Shown here: piece by piece, positions 50,831 through 62,097 of the stretch
Position numbering within the stretch: position 1 is the first letter of the stretch
How the letters are laid out: every line of letters starts with the position of its first letter
Assembly: GCF_030247195.1 (NCBI RefSeq)
Contig: NC_080671.1
Coordinates: 2,632,501-2,696,500, forward strand
DNA: 64,000 nucleotides
Direction of reading: 5' to 3'
Source of the DNA: Topomyia yanbarensis
Lineage: Eukaryota > Arthropoda > Insecta > Diptera > Culicidae
Position numbers and translations under genes: made by a program
Notes under the pieces: generated by a model
The model's database searches: none
Told to the model about the DNA's origin: nothing
The model's input: only the letters and a program-made list of their open reading frames with translations

Positions 50831-51911
50831 GGATTGATCTGGCCAATACCAAACAGTGTAACTTAATGAAGGATAAAGTTCGTTTTTTAGGGCGCTTCCT
50901 CTTAAATACTTTTCAATTCATAGTCTCATTTATCACAACATGCTGGTTTTATTGTTGCAGAAACCGGAATATTTTTTGTGCCACGAAAACAAACTTGGCT
51001 CCAGAACAACTTTTTATGTTAAATTTTTTTCGTTTGAAAACTTGCAAAGAAACTGTTTCACTTTTTTGCCAGTCGGTATTGCTATAGACGCATCCAAATA
51101 TTACTAAAAGTGAGAATCTGATGGGCAATTTCATTGTTCACAACTATGTTGAAAATTATAAATCGATCTAAAACTGTATGAGAAAGTTATTAAAATGCTA
51201 TCGAAGTTTTATATTTGCACGGAGCCTGGCTAATAAGCCGATTTCAAAAAATATGTTCATTTGTGAAAAATGGTTTGCTAGAATTCAACAGTGTATACTG
51301 AAAATTTTAAGTGCTGACAAAGTCCCACCTTAAAGCGGGAAAAAACATAATTCTAGATTCCACCGGTTCTTGCGCTCCAATGATATCTTATGACCAAAAA
51401 GATATAGAAAAGAAATGTATGAAATTATTGGTACTATTTTCAATGATGCTGGGTAATGCAGTTAAAAGGAACCGTATTTTTTGCCAAAAATGTATTCGGT
51501 TCCTCTTTTTCATTTCCTTCCTTGTCCTGGACGATGGATGATATGATTTTGAATCAACCTCCTTTTCCATCCACATCTTTAAAATACATTTGGCTTAAAT
51601 TTAAACCTTTATATTTAAACAAACTCGATAAGATATCCTGATTGACCGTTTCAAAATTAGTATAACAATGATTTTATTCATAATTCTATGAGATTTAGAT
51701 TCAAGTTTGTTGACTTTTTGGAAAAATTGGAGAACTTCTTTTCTTCGAAATGTATACCTATGGACATGGCAAGGCTTTTCGTGTACTCCAACCACTTTGG
51801 TTTCAAAAGGAACCTATTTCACATAACCTAGGAGCCCACTGCCATAATTCTGTTTGTGTATCTTTTGGAAATAAAATGCGGTTTGAGTGCAAGCGAAACC
51901 CTACATGTACA

Positions 51912-52943
51912 CTAGACTGGTTCAATTTTTGACTTTTAGCTCCACTAGGCTCTACTGATTCCTTTTATGGCCCTTAGTAATTGTGCAAGATTTGGTACCG
52001 ATCGGTTGCGTCTACGGACCCTCCAAAAAATTCAAAGTTTATATGGAAATTAGTATGGAAAATCGGTTAAAATTGAAAATAAATTCTTAAAAAATCACCT
52101 CATGAATCAATTCATGAGAACACTATATATTTCTAAAGCTATTCTTCTACTGTATACATTCGTGGAACATTGTTAGTTTGTGAAAATTCGCTGAGAAAAG
52201 TTATTAACTAAAGAAGCAGCAAGACTTCAAAACAAGCGGATTTTATTATTAATCATAGCAACCCTGTTTGAATAGCTGTATCTGCCATACGGTAGCGGTG
52301 AATGGTAAGCCTAGTTTACATTTCTCGACACACATATGATTACGGCTTAAAAGCCAACTGTCAAAATTCTCTTTAAAGGGAAATTCCGGACAAACCGTTA
52401 CTGCCAGAACACAGTTCACAGTACTAAATGCAAGAGAAAACTTTTGTCTTTTGTTTACTACCAACATCTGTGACTGGCGAGTGACCGTTTATCCGGAATT
52501 TTTATTCAAAGTGAACCTTCTTGACAGTTGGCTTTTAAGCCGTAATCATATGTTTGTCGAGATTTGTATAACGATGGAGCTATTCAAACAGGGTTGCTAT
52601 GATTAATAATAAAATCCACTTGTTTTGAAGTCTTGCTGCTTCTTTAGTTAATAAATTTTCTCAACGAATTTTCACAAACTAACAATGTTCCGCAAATGTG
52701 TGCAGTAGAAGAACACCTTTAGAAATATATAGTGTTCTCATGAATCGATTGATGTTGTGATTTTTTAAGAATTTATTTTCAATTTTAACCGATTTTCCAC
52801 GCTAAAATCCATATAAACTTTGAAATTTTTGGAGGGTCCGTAGACGCAACCGATCGGTACCAAAATTTGCACATGTACTAAGAGCCATAAAAGGAATCAG
52901 TAGAGCCTGGTGGAGCTAAAAGTCAAAAATTGAACCAGTCTAA
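51912..52943. mobile_element. Long-inverted-repeat element LIR1
   Basis: A 1,032-bp palindrome-like element. The arms of about 500 bases pair around 52425, for example TTGACTTTTAGCTCCA with TGGAGCTAAAAGTCAA. Ends are CTAGACTGG and TTAGACTGG. A 6-bp duplication, TGTACA, flanks it (51906-51911, 52944-52949). It has no coding capacity. Same family features as LIR2 and LIR3. Confidence 0.85.
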
Positions 52944-53214
52944 TGTACACGTTCTGATGAATGGAATCTACCCCAAAAGTTATCAAACATATACCAAAAA
53001 CTCAACTTTTTTCTCTTTAAACCATCTTTCTTTTAATATTGAAAAGAACTAGCAGGATTTTCAATTAAAAGTTGCAATAAAACATCAATTTATTTATTCA
53101 AAATGGAATCTACTATGTTTTTAGTTTGAGTCTGACGAAACAAAGACAGTCTCTAGAAAATAAATTTTTCGGATAAAACTGCTTGGATTATCCGCTTTTG
53201 AAAAATAAATAAGG

Positions 53215-53315
53215 CGATGTGCCTTTTTCAAATGTTGCTCAATTTGTTACACCTGATACTTGGAGAAATTTCTTCCTGGGTATACTTAACAGTGTTCTTG
53301 TGGTGAGGAAGTGGG
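53215..53315 (+). pseudogene. LINE ORF1 fragment
   Basis: Encodes SNVAQFVTPDTWRNFFLGIL and SVLVVRKWV. The nucleotides at 53241-53311 are nearly the same as 56251-56321, where the ORF1 context is longer. The fragment stops abruptly before LIR2. Confidence 0.6.
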
Positions 53316-53390
53316 TGCTGCATTTAAATTTAATTATCATTTTAATTCATGTTTCTGTAAAAATTATACATAGTTTAATCTTAATGTACA

Positions 53391-54271
53391 ATAGAGTGTC
53401 ACGACATATAACATTTTTCAGCACAGCAATTTTTGAGTTACTTTTGTGGTCTCAAATACATGTGCAAAAAATGGGACCGGTCGGTTGTTTCCCGGGTTTG
53501 CGCATGCGTTCAAAGTTTGTATGGGATTTTTATATGGGGAAATCAATAGTTTTGCGTTTACGTTAATTAAGATCACTATTTCACTCAATATGAAAAACCA
53601 GCTTTATATAACTATATAACAAACCTTGGTTAACAACTTTGTCGAAGACGGTAACAAGCTACGAGTTTTCAAAAAATAGTTATAACGAATTTAAAACTTA
53701 TGGTTCAATCGAAATGCAGAAATTCATTATTTCTTCTAACACTGCCAGTACACCACCGACACCGATACTTCAAACTTAATTAAATGAGAATATAGTCATC
53801 GCAAAGACTTGGTACTTTTGAATGGAATGTTCAGAATGAATTGCTGAATAACATAGACGTAGTCAGAAAATGAAAAGAGCATCTCATTTATTTAAGTTCT
53901 AAATGCTGATGTCGGAGGTGCACTGGCAGGGTTGGAAAAAATAATAAATTTCTGTATTTTGATTGAATCATAAGTTTTGTAATCATTATAACTATTTATT
54001 GAAAACTCGTAACTAATTACTGTCTTCGATAAAGTTGTTATTCAAGGTTTGAACTATAGTTTTATAAAGCCGGTTTTTCGTGTTGAGTGAAATAGCGATC
54101 TTTATTAACGTAAATGCAAAATAATTGATTTCCCCATATAAAATCCCATACAAACTTTGAACACAATACGCGAACCCGAGAAGTAACTAACCGCTACCAA
54201 ATTTTACACAGGCATTTGGGACCATAAAAGAAACTCAAAAAAATTTCCCATGCATCCACGACCCACTCTAA
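53391..54271. mobile_element. Long-inverted-repeat element LIR2
   Basis: An 881-bp element. Arms of about 400 bases pair around 53830, for example AACAACTTTGTCGAAGACGG with CTGTCTTCGATAAAGTTGTT. Ends are ATAGAGTGTC and TTAGAGTGGG. The flanks are TGTACA (53385-53390) and TGTGCA (54272-54277), a 6-bp duplication with one change. Non-coding. Confidence 0.8.
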
Positions 54272-54277
54272 TGTGCA

Positions 54278-55609
54278 ATTGTAACTCAATATGTATCAAA
54301 AAGTACTGTTATTCAGAGCACTCGCAACACTTTTGAAAACTTTTAGAATGCTTGTGACTGTCAAAACCACCAATCAGGTGCGGATCAATAAATAGTTTTG
54401 TATTGTCTCTACTTCCCGTAGATTTCTACTCCCTTCAACCAATATTTGTCGCCAAATTTTATTGATTATCATGGAAAATAAATCGCAAAGAGATTTTAGA
54501 TGCGAAACAGTTTTTGTTGGATATTATTTCGGGCAGTTTTTCGAATCTAAAGAGAAAACACTTTTATATATGAATAAAAAATACAATATATGAGCACCAA
54601 AAAATATGACGAATTCTAGCGATGTTAAAATTTAGTACGGTTATATGTGCCAGTCATTCGTATCACGAAGTAAAGTTAATTACTACAAAAATTAAAGGAT
54701 TGTGTACAGGACACGACCACGGTGACATTGAAAATGTAGTGTGCAATATAATTCGCGGCATCGGCGGTAAACCATGATGATGAGTTATGTTCTATCAACG
54801 ACCATGCGGCAAACTTGGGTGGAAAGCCCAAGTCCTACCAGCAGAAGGCAATGGATTCTTCACATTTCCTTTCGATCATGGCCACAACCCTCTGAAAGTC
54901 GCGCTTATGGCCCACTGAATGAGCAGCCGCTGGTGCCCTTATACGATTACGATTTTACGATTTCGCTAGATTTTCAGAGCAGCGTGCACTCAGTGCACTA
55001 GCGTGACTGCCTGAAGGTTAATCGATACAATAATCGAAATATCGCACGTTTACTCTTTTCACGGATATGGTCGGACAAAGTATTCATTTTGTCGAGTAGT
55101 CGTTGACAACCGGGTTGTCAAACATCAATTGAGTTATTTGATGCAACGAAACGTGTTACTTGTCTGGCAAAAGAGCAACAACTAATTCAAACAGCTAGGC
55201 GGCACATTTATTTATAACTTTTCAGGTTCGTTTGAGTCACTAAAGCGCTCCCTATTGACGGCTCTGCCGGGGATAGATTGACTGATGTATGGGTTTTGAC
55301 GTTTTCCGAGATCTATTCATTTGTGCTTGTTTTTCAATATTGTGCTATTGAAATACAAAAACATTATAGCAATAAATCATAATTTCAGTTAATTCCGAAT
55401 TGTTTGGTGATAACCAGACGGAAATCCGTCCATAAATAACAAAGTTATTAACGTTCAAAATAGTGACGCAAAAACGTGACATCGTTTGATTTTAGATTTT
55501 AGAACGACACCCTGCCCCGGATAGTGCAGTAAGACATTTTCAATGTCAAAAGAGACTGGGTGTTGTGTATAGACGTAAACAGCGTCAAGAAATGGTTGGG
55601 TGTAATCTG
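54278..55609. other. Non-coding DNA with older repeat at 54775-55005
   Basis: 54889-55000 matches the flanks of the second 756-bp MITE (28009-28028 joined to 28785-28860), so it is an uninterrupted relative of that target repeat. No gene is seen. Confidence 0.5.
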
Positions 55610-55790
55610 TTTAAAACCCAAACTAGACCCAAATCCGAAAATTCCATATTCGAAAAACCCGAACCCGAAAGTTGAAAATTTCAAAAGCTGGACCCAACCC
55701 ACCCATGACATTCAAATTTGAAAACCCGGAACCAGACCCGAACCTGAGAAGTTTAAATTTACAGACCCCGAAACCCGACCATCTGTAATA
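55610..55790 (-). repeat. Degenerate TTCGGGTT-type simple repeat
   Basis: Minus-strand text repeats CGGGTTTCGGGG, TTCGGGTCTGG, TTCGGGTTCGGGTTT with decay. It makes Gly/Phe-rich false frames. Confidence 0.6.
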
Positions 55791-55949
55791 CTTCTACCCG
55801 AATGATAGCTACAAACGAGCAAAGTGAACGAAAACTGGCAGCTTCTTGATCTAGGGTGCATTGTCTCAAGAACAAAGTAAACATTGCATTTATTCTTGCC
55901 TTCATGAATAAAGTGACGAAAAAGTGCTACTCCGAACCAACTTCGCATT

Positions 55950-56570
55950 CGTTGAATTCAAATTTTTTTCCATGCGACCAAGTCTTCGTAAGTTGAAATG
56001 TTTTATAAAGGTGGAAATGGAGCGGTATCATCACCTATGCGATACAATATTGATATTGTTAAACATTTTAAGCCAAGCAGAAAGATTTGGTTTGCAGAAC
56101 AACCCAAAACATGTGATAGAAAGTGGTAGCTTGGAAATTAAGATTCCCATATGTATGGAAAATGATAATGTTGAGGTAAGGTTACATGACTTATAGCCGC
56201 GTACCCCCCGTGAACCAATATCAAAATACACGTCGCAATTCGGAGTAGTAGAATCTGTTACACCTGATACTTGGAGAAATTTCTTCCTGGGTATACTTAA
56301 CAGTGTTCTTGTGTTGAGGAAGTGGGTCGAAAGACCAATTCCCTACTGTTTGACTATACAATCCAAACATAACGGAACCAACACTAACCAAACTACTTTA
56401 TGTAGTCACGAAGGGCAGATTTCTATATGCAAGTACTGTAATCAGACACACCATGGAACACCTTATGTGGAAAATGATAAGAAAAACGCATCACAACCGT
56501 TAGCCCACTCATCTACGGCAAACCAATCCAACACAGAGTGTTCAAAACAATTATCTGACCAATAAGCGGT
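55950..56570 (+). pseudogene. LINE ORF1 relic with zinc-knuckle remnant
   Basis: Readable across two frameshifts. An N-terminal piece ends ENDNVEVRLHDL at 56195, then an SQFG-like link, then VTPDTWRNFF, RKWVERPIPYCLTIQS, and a CKYCNQTHHG knuckle remnant at about 56430-56460. It then has a Ser/Thr/Gln-rich tail to a stop at 56565. The order suits the RNA-binding ORF1 of a mosquito LINE. The later cysteines of the knuckle are lost, and no ORF2 follows. Confidence 0.65.
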
Positions 56571-56872
56571 TGCCAAAGTTGTTGCAGTTATTTAGGCCGT
56601 AATGGCAACTGCAAACGCAACATACAGTATTCCAGCACCATCAACGAGGAAGTTAAAATCAATGAGGGTTTGGTAACCCGTAAGTGCAAAAGACAAGGAA
56701 TTTACCTATAAGAATTTTGATCGTCAATCGTAAGCTGCGTTCACATGGGCTTGAATTTGTTTATGATGTTAATATTATTTTTTTAAGAAATAGCGAAAAT
56801 TCGAACTGATTTCGTAAATCAATTTAAAGTTATTAAAACTTTTGTGAAATCAGCTGATACATATGTATGAAA

Positions 56873-57120
56873 CAGGGATGGATCAAGAAAACAATTTCGA
56901 GAGGGCTCTGAAATTTCGATTGTAAAATGAACATTGTACAATTCGAAATAAGTAATAACCCTATTTAATGCATCTTTGTTTTGTTGATCAAATTTGGTTT
57001 GGAATGATTTCGAGTTTGTAACTAGTATAAAGTTGTATCTAATTTAAAATTTCTCAAAGAGTAGAAACAAAATCTGAGGGGGGCCGGACCTCCAGGACCC
57101 TCCCCCTGGATCCACCACTG
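56873..57120. mobile_element. 248-bp hAT-type MITE
   Basis: Left end CAGGGATGGATCAAG, right end (reverse complement) CAGTGGTGGATCCAGG. The flanks GTATGAAA and GCATAAAA match at 6 of 8 bases. G/C-rich inner ends. Non-coding. Confidence 0.7.
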
Positions 57121-57705
57121 GCATAAAAAAATTAACACGAATCTAACACAAACTTAATTATATCAAAACAATAACTTGTATTCCGAGAATTATATCGAAT
57201 TTTGTCTAGAATTCTCACGATACGGTTTGCACAAAAAAATCCGGTAATGATTCAATTTGAATTCGCTCCAAGTAAAACGCAAGCGAATGATGAGCCATTC
57301 CCGCTCGTTGCCATAAAAGGTCAATACAGCTGCTGAAGGTTCTGCATAACATGCCGATGGACAATGTGAAAAGAAGCGGCTACAGAATTTCTCAGAAACC
57401 ACGTCATATAACACTTTAATTTATACACCATCCAAACCAATCGTTCTCGGAATATCTCTCAGTGTGACAAACATTTGGCGCCGTGAAGCGACTGCGGCAC
57501 TGCGTTACTTTTGGCATTTGCCACCCCGACGAAGTTAAAATCTTAAGCTGGTCGCCGATTTGAGCTTTCAAATAATAGTAATATCGCATTGGTAATCATA
57601 ACCACAAGCCTCGTTTTTTATCCGTCTAGCATTCCACGATCGCGATGCGTGAGTCACTTGAGAAAACGTTTTTTTATTCAAATCACTTCCGTTAAATATA
57701 TGTAC

Positions 57706-57898
57706 CTCCATACAGCAGCGGTAAAGCCGTCCGATGTGGATGCGGATGAGCATGATGGTGATGATGATGATTGTAGTGATTGCCGGGATAAACCCGCACG
57801 GAGGCAAAGCGTCGTGACGCGACATGTAGATCCTCGGAAAATCTCCACATAGCAGCCGTTCCGAGCCCGAGGCTCATCGAATCAACACTCGCGCTCAT
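57706..57898 (-). CDS. Candidate first coding exon of the ETS gene
   Basis: From ATG at 57898 the frame gives 64 codons plus one base, ending at a GGAG|GTACAT donor. It encodes a short N-terminus with MWRFSEDLHVASRR, then a His-rich stretch (HYNHHHHHHAHPHPHR), then LPLLYG. The single leftover base is G. With the AA that opens the 47151 exon it makes Glu-Pro-Tyr-Gln, close to the Asp-Pro-Tyr-Gln of ERG proteins. Total coding with the other three exons is 891 nt. The base composition is GC-rich, unlike its surroundings, and fits a 5' end. I recognise no domain in it, and no Pointed domain is seen. It could instead belong to an alternative short isoform, or be chance. Further exons may lie between or beyond. 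Confidence 0.5.
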
Positions 57899-58260
57899 TT
57901 CCGCGAACCGAAGAAAATCCCAGCGCGACGACCGACAGGTGGGATCCGGATCGAAAAGAAGGAAGTTGTTCCGTCAACTGCCGCCGCGTGACTAGCTGAC
58001 CGCTTCATGCCGGGGAATCTTGAACTGTTTGTGAAGGTTTTCCACCCTACCGCCTTTATCTGATTTTGCAGGTGCCCGTTTCTTTTCGGTTAGTTTGTTT
58101 GTTTGTTACGGAAGCGCATGAGCCACACTTAATTCCTGTGTCAACAGTTCTACGTAGCACAATGGCACTGGGTGGATTTAACGCAAGGAGAAAAGTTTTC
58201 CGGATTTTCGCTTTCATGCTGAGGTTGGCCGCCTCGAGAGAGGGGTGAATTCGTTGCTGC
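57899..58260 (-). promoter_or_regulatory. GC-rich 5' flank of the candidate first exon
   Basis: GC- and CG-rich DNA directly upstream of the candidate start codon, in a window that is otherwise AT-rich. It is a fair candidate for the promoter and 5' UTR. I could not place a convincing TATA box, initiator or DPE. Confidence 0.3.
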
Positions 58261-59468
58261 TTTCTTTTATAAGTGATGTCATAGTGGATTCATATAATCA
58301 CTAGTTAAATTGAGCGTTTGATTTAATTTACCCACGAAAAACACTGACCCTGATGCTGCTAGACTTTTGCGGATGTCCTTTAGAAACAAATTTATAAATT
58401 TTCAATAACTGCAGACTCCTGCGGTTTGCTGTTATTGGTAATTTATTCAAAGGGATTTAAAACGGATGTCATTCATCCAGAACCGCTCGGTCTCGGTGAG
58501 CCTCAGTGAAGATATTTCGACGGAAATGTTCTAATAGCAAAAAAAACACAAGTCTAATATAAAAGAACTGTAGTTCACGGAACAAAAACAAGGAAATGCA
58601 GTATTTTAACACCCTTCAAATAAGTATGCATACCACATTTTTTCACATAAACCACTCTTCTCAAAACACCGCTGCTGAGGAAACAGCAAAAGGAAATCTC
58701 ACCCTGCTCAATTTATAAACGCTTCCTTCCTGCTTCCGTTTCCTGGCTCGGGGTGGGTGGCGATACCCACCAGAAGAGCAGAAAAGATTTGGCATGCTGT
58801 AGCAATCTTTTCGGTGGTTTCGGTTGATTCCTCGTCGTCCCTGCATGGACCCCATGCGGTGAAATGGTGGTTTCTGCCCCAAGTGATGCAGGGGGCAGAT
58901 AGAAATTGATATAAATGTCAACTGGCAGGGCTTAGGTATACTGACTTTATTGTTTAAATTAGCATAATTCCTTGTAAAAACCTGCTTAAAGGCTGTCAAG
59001 AGGGTTGTTGCTGCGAGTGAACCACCAGGAAATCGACATGAGCAAGGGAACGTTATTGTTTGCTTTCGTGAAGTAGCTAGACAAAGGTTCATTGTTCAGG
59101 GATCATTCATATTTTTATTATGATACGAGACCCTGCAAGCTGACGGGTGTCAATAAGTGGCACTCACTTGTTTGATATGTGTGGGTTTTAAAAGAAGAGG
59201 ATTTAATGTGCCAATATAACGTTTGCGTCTATTAAGGGGGTCTTCTACTCGCGAGGCCTAAAATTAAGCACTCTTTTGGGAATACATTTGTGACTTAACG
59301 ATACAACAGAGGCTATACGGTAAAAGCGACTCTTGCTTGTATTACAGGGTCGGCTAGCTACCGGGTAATCAAGGGCTACGCGGATAAAGAAAAAAAATCT
59401 CGAACTTTCACTTTTATTATACACTTTTTATTTGTGGGTATTTGTACTGTGTGGGTGTGGGGTGTTAT
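58261..59468. other. Upstream DNA, no gene recognised
   Basis: The 143-codon minus frame at 58661-59092 has no recognisable domain. Its composition does not look coding throughout. Confidence 0.35.
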
Positions 59469-59650
59469 TTACAATTTATGTTCTAATGTGGCGTGTGCAC
59501 TACTGCTATCACTCAACGTACCGTACTTTTGCTGCTTCTGTTGATGTGCGTCGCGATGCTGACGATGCCGACGGGCGAGATCCCCTCGCGGGCGTCGGCG
59601 AAACTGGCCGGATGAAGGCCCCGGTACGATGGTGATCCACAGGGTAAAAC
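59469..59650 (-). other. GC-rich island, possible exon
   Basis: On the minus strand one frame runs through QFRRRPRGDLARRHRQHRDA and HQQKQQKYG to a TAA at 59469. Its Arg/His/Gln bias and GC content differ sharply from the flanks. It could be a 5' UTR or low-complexity exon of the ETS gene or of another gene. I see no domain and no firm splice pair. Confidence 0.25.
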
Positions 59651-59844
59651 TTTAACTACCTGAACGAATCGCAACAATTGAAACCAACTTCCCGCCCCAA
59701 GGGGCTATAAAATTGGAACAAATTGACATTTTGCAAATCCCTCTCAACGAAACATAGCGGTATATTTTCTGAACAATTGGAGAAAAATTTATTGAAATCG
59801 GACCAGTACTTCTATGAAGAGTCTTACTTTGCCGCTAAAAAAAA

Positions 59845-60274
59845 CTACTTTCGGGAAAACGTGTTGAAAGATAAAGGACAGTGTATAACTCGATAGTAGT
59901 AACTTACTAGATAATCTACTATACCGGGTTCGCAGAGCTCACCTTCTTCATCACGAAAATGATCTTGGTTTTGCACATTTTGCTCTCTCTGTCGAATTCG
60001 GGCCTGTTTTGCCGCAACACTTACTTTGCATTCAGAACGAGTTATACGTTCACTGTCGAGTCGAGTAGCACATCTTTCAGCGTCAGTCCCCAAGGTAATT
60101 CCCATCGCCTCCATGGCTTGTAAGATCGATGAAAATCCTTGGTTGAAGATATTGACTGCCAAATAAGTCACAACATTGACCACCTGCCTGCCAGAATTTG
60201 TGCATGTGTTTTGGCGCTAAGGAACAGATTTCACTATTCACAGACTCATTGATGTTTTGGGTGAGAGCTCCCAA
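59845..60274 (-). pseudogene. Mutator-type transposase C-terminal relic
   Basis: Two overlapping minus frames. The first has GALTQNINESVNSEICSLAP, matching the TQN-NES-NS-IW--CPK block that closes many insect MULE-type transposases. After a shift it becomes the second, with VNVVTYLAVNIFNQGF, then MGITLG, RLDSERI and a Lys/Arg-rich tail, ending near 59845. In relatives the A-NxGF segment, a GI--G turn and a basic tail follow in that order. The catalytic part and zinc finger are missing. The family call is from memory of the pattern. Confidence 0.5.
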
Positions 60275-60913
60275 GTATCTTTCTAATAAATCATTAGATG
60301 ATAGACTAAATCCTAACCTGACATGTTCGAAAGTTTCTAAAGTTCCTTTTACTTCAGCCTGATGTCACTTGCACCAACTGTCATCGCCGAGTGAACACTT
60401 TGAGTGTTCGTTCGATGACGAGCAGTGTTCGAGGGTTCCCAGCAGAGGTGGGAAAATACCGGTTGAGTACCGGTACGGTAAACCAAATCTCCCCACGTGT
60501 TTGTATTTCCTTTACATTGTGTGTGGTTTTACCGCTGGTTGTGTTTCAACGAGACACTAAAACTAAACCGAGTTTCGCTTACACAGCACCGCGGTTTGGT
60601 TTTGATTTTCGTTTACCGGTGCACGAGTATGGGAGGGAAACACGAAAATAACGAAACTAAACTTCGGTTGTGTTGCGGTTGTGTATTCGGGTTGATGTTT
60701 ATCGGCTATGCTAGTGCTGCTAGTATTTTATTAGGAATTCTAAACAAATTTCTTTTGGGTATAATATAAGGTATTTTTTCGGTAATTGAAAAACTGTCTT
60801 CAGACATCTTTCTGTTCAAATAAATTATGTTCGTGGTCATAAATGGCGTTCCTTAACTCAATATTGCAACATTTTCATAATGATTTATCATCAGGAAGTT
60901 TGCAATATGGGTA
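60275..60913. other. Spacer with CCGGTA-rich patch
   Basis: CAGAGGTGGGAAAATACCGG at about 60443 resembles a hAT-type end. ACCGGT/CCGGTAAAC units recur to 60625. No partner end was found. Open frames here show no domain. Confidence 0.35.
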
Positions 60914-62091
60914 TTAGACTGCCCAGAAAAATAATGAATTTTTGAAAACTCAATCGGCCCACCCCTGAGTCGATTCCTAGTCCCACCAGGAGCTCTTGCA
61001 CAAAATTTGAAGCAAATCAGACAAGTCTAGCTACCGGACCAACATGCCTGAAGTTTGTATGAGATTTTTGGACAATTGACATGGAGAAAACCCACTAACT
61101 CGCATTTTTGCCGCTAGGTGACACTGTATGCATCGTATTATCACTGTAAGTAAAAATAAGGTAGATAATTTAATTGTCTACAACTTTGTCGAAGACTGCT
61201 AGTCAATCCGGCTTTGTTAAAAGAAGTTATTAAAATTTTAACGAAGTGATGTCTGAGTCAGTTTTTCATGGGGCCTAGCAGTGCATGGTTGTGCATCAGT
61301 ACTCGATTCCCACGAACTATACATTTTTGTGAAATAACCGTTAGATTTAGCTCAATAGGATGTTCAGAAGAATTATACCACATAATACGAGTTATGTTTT
61401 GGGTGGAAAATTTTAGTTCCAACTGTGACCGCATAGAGGGCGCCAGCTCTAACTTTTCATAGAAGAGAGATAGAATATCAAGATGTTTGGGAGAATTATT
61501 GAAAAATGCCTGTTCTACAACTTTGTGGAAGACATCTAATTTCTATCTCTCTTCGTTGAAAAGTTAGTGTTGGCGCCCTCTATGCGGTACAATGTGGCAT
61601 TAAAATGTTCTAACCAAAACATGACTCTTATTATTTACTACAATTCTTCTGAACGTACTATTGAGCTAAATCTAACGGTTCTTTCACAAAAATGTATAGT
61701 TCGTGCGAATTGAGTACTGATGCACAACCATGCACTGCTAGGCCCTATGGAAAACTGACTCAGACATCACTTCGCTAAAAGTTTAATAACTTCTTTTAAC
61801 AAAGCCGGATACACTAGCAGTCTTCGACAAAGTTGTAGACAATTAAATTATCTTTCTTATTTTCACTTACAGTGATAATACGATGCCAAACGTGACACCT
61901 AGCGGCGAAAATGTGAGCTAGTGGCTTTTTTCCATGTAAATTGTCGAAAAATCTCATACAAACTTCAGGCACGTTGGTCCGATAGCTAGACTTGTCCGAT
62001 TTGCTTCAAATTTGGAACAAGTACTCCTGATGGGACTAGAAATCGACTCAGGGGTGTGCCGATAGGGGTAACTTTTTTCCTGTCACTCTAA
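60914..62091. mobile_element. Long-inverted-repeat element LIR3
   Basis: A 1,178-bp element. The arms of about 550 bases pair around 61510, for example CTGCTAGTCAATCCGGCTTT with AAAGCCGGATACACTAGCAG. Ends are TTAGACTGCC and TTAGAGTGAC. An exact 6-bp duplication, TGGGTA, flanks it (60908-60913, 62092-62097). It shares the ACAACTTTGTCGAAGAC block with LIR2. Non-coding. Confidence 0.85.
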
Positions 62092-62097
62092 TGGGTA

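Noticed and set aside
57568..57852. Two further open frames overlapping the candidate first exon
   Set aside because: They lack a donor in a useful phase and have no homology. GC-rich DNA gives several open frames at once.
58661..59092. 143-codon minus frame
   Set aside because: No domain, no splice support and mixed composition. It is probably chance in a GC-richer stretch.
60443..60640. CAGAGGTGGG... with ACCGGT repeats as a hAT MITE
   Set aside because: Only one convincing end could be found, with no duplication.
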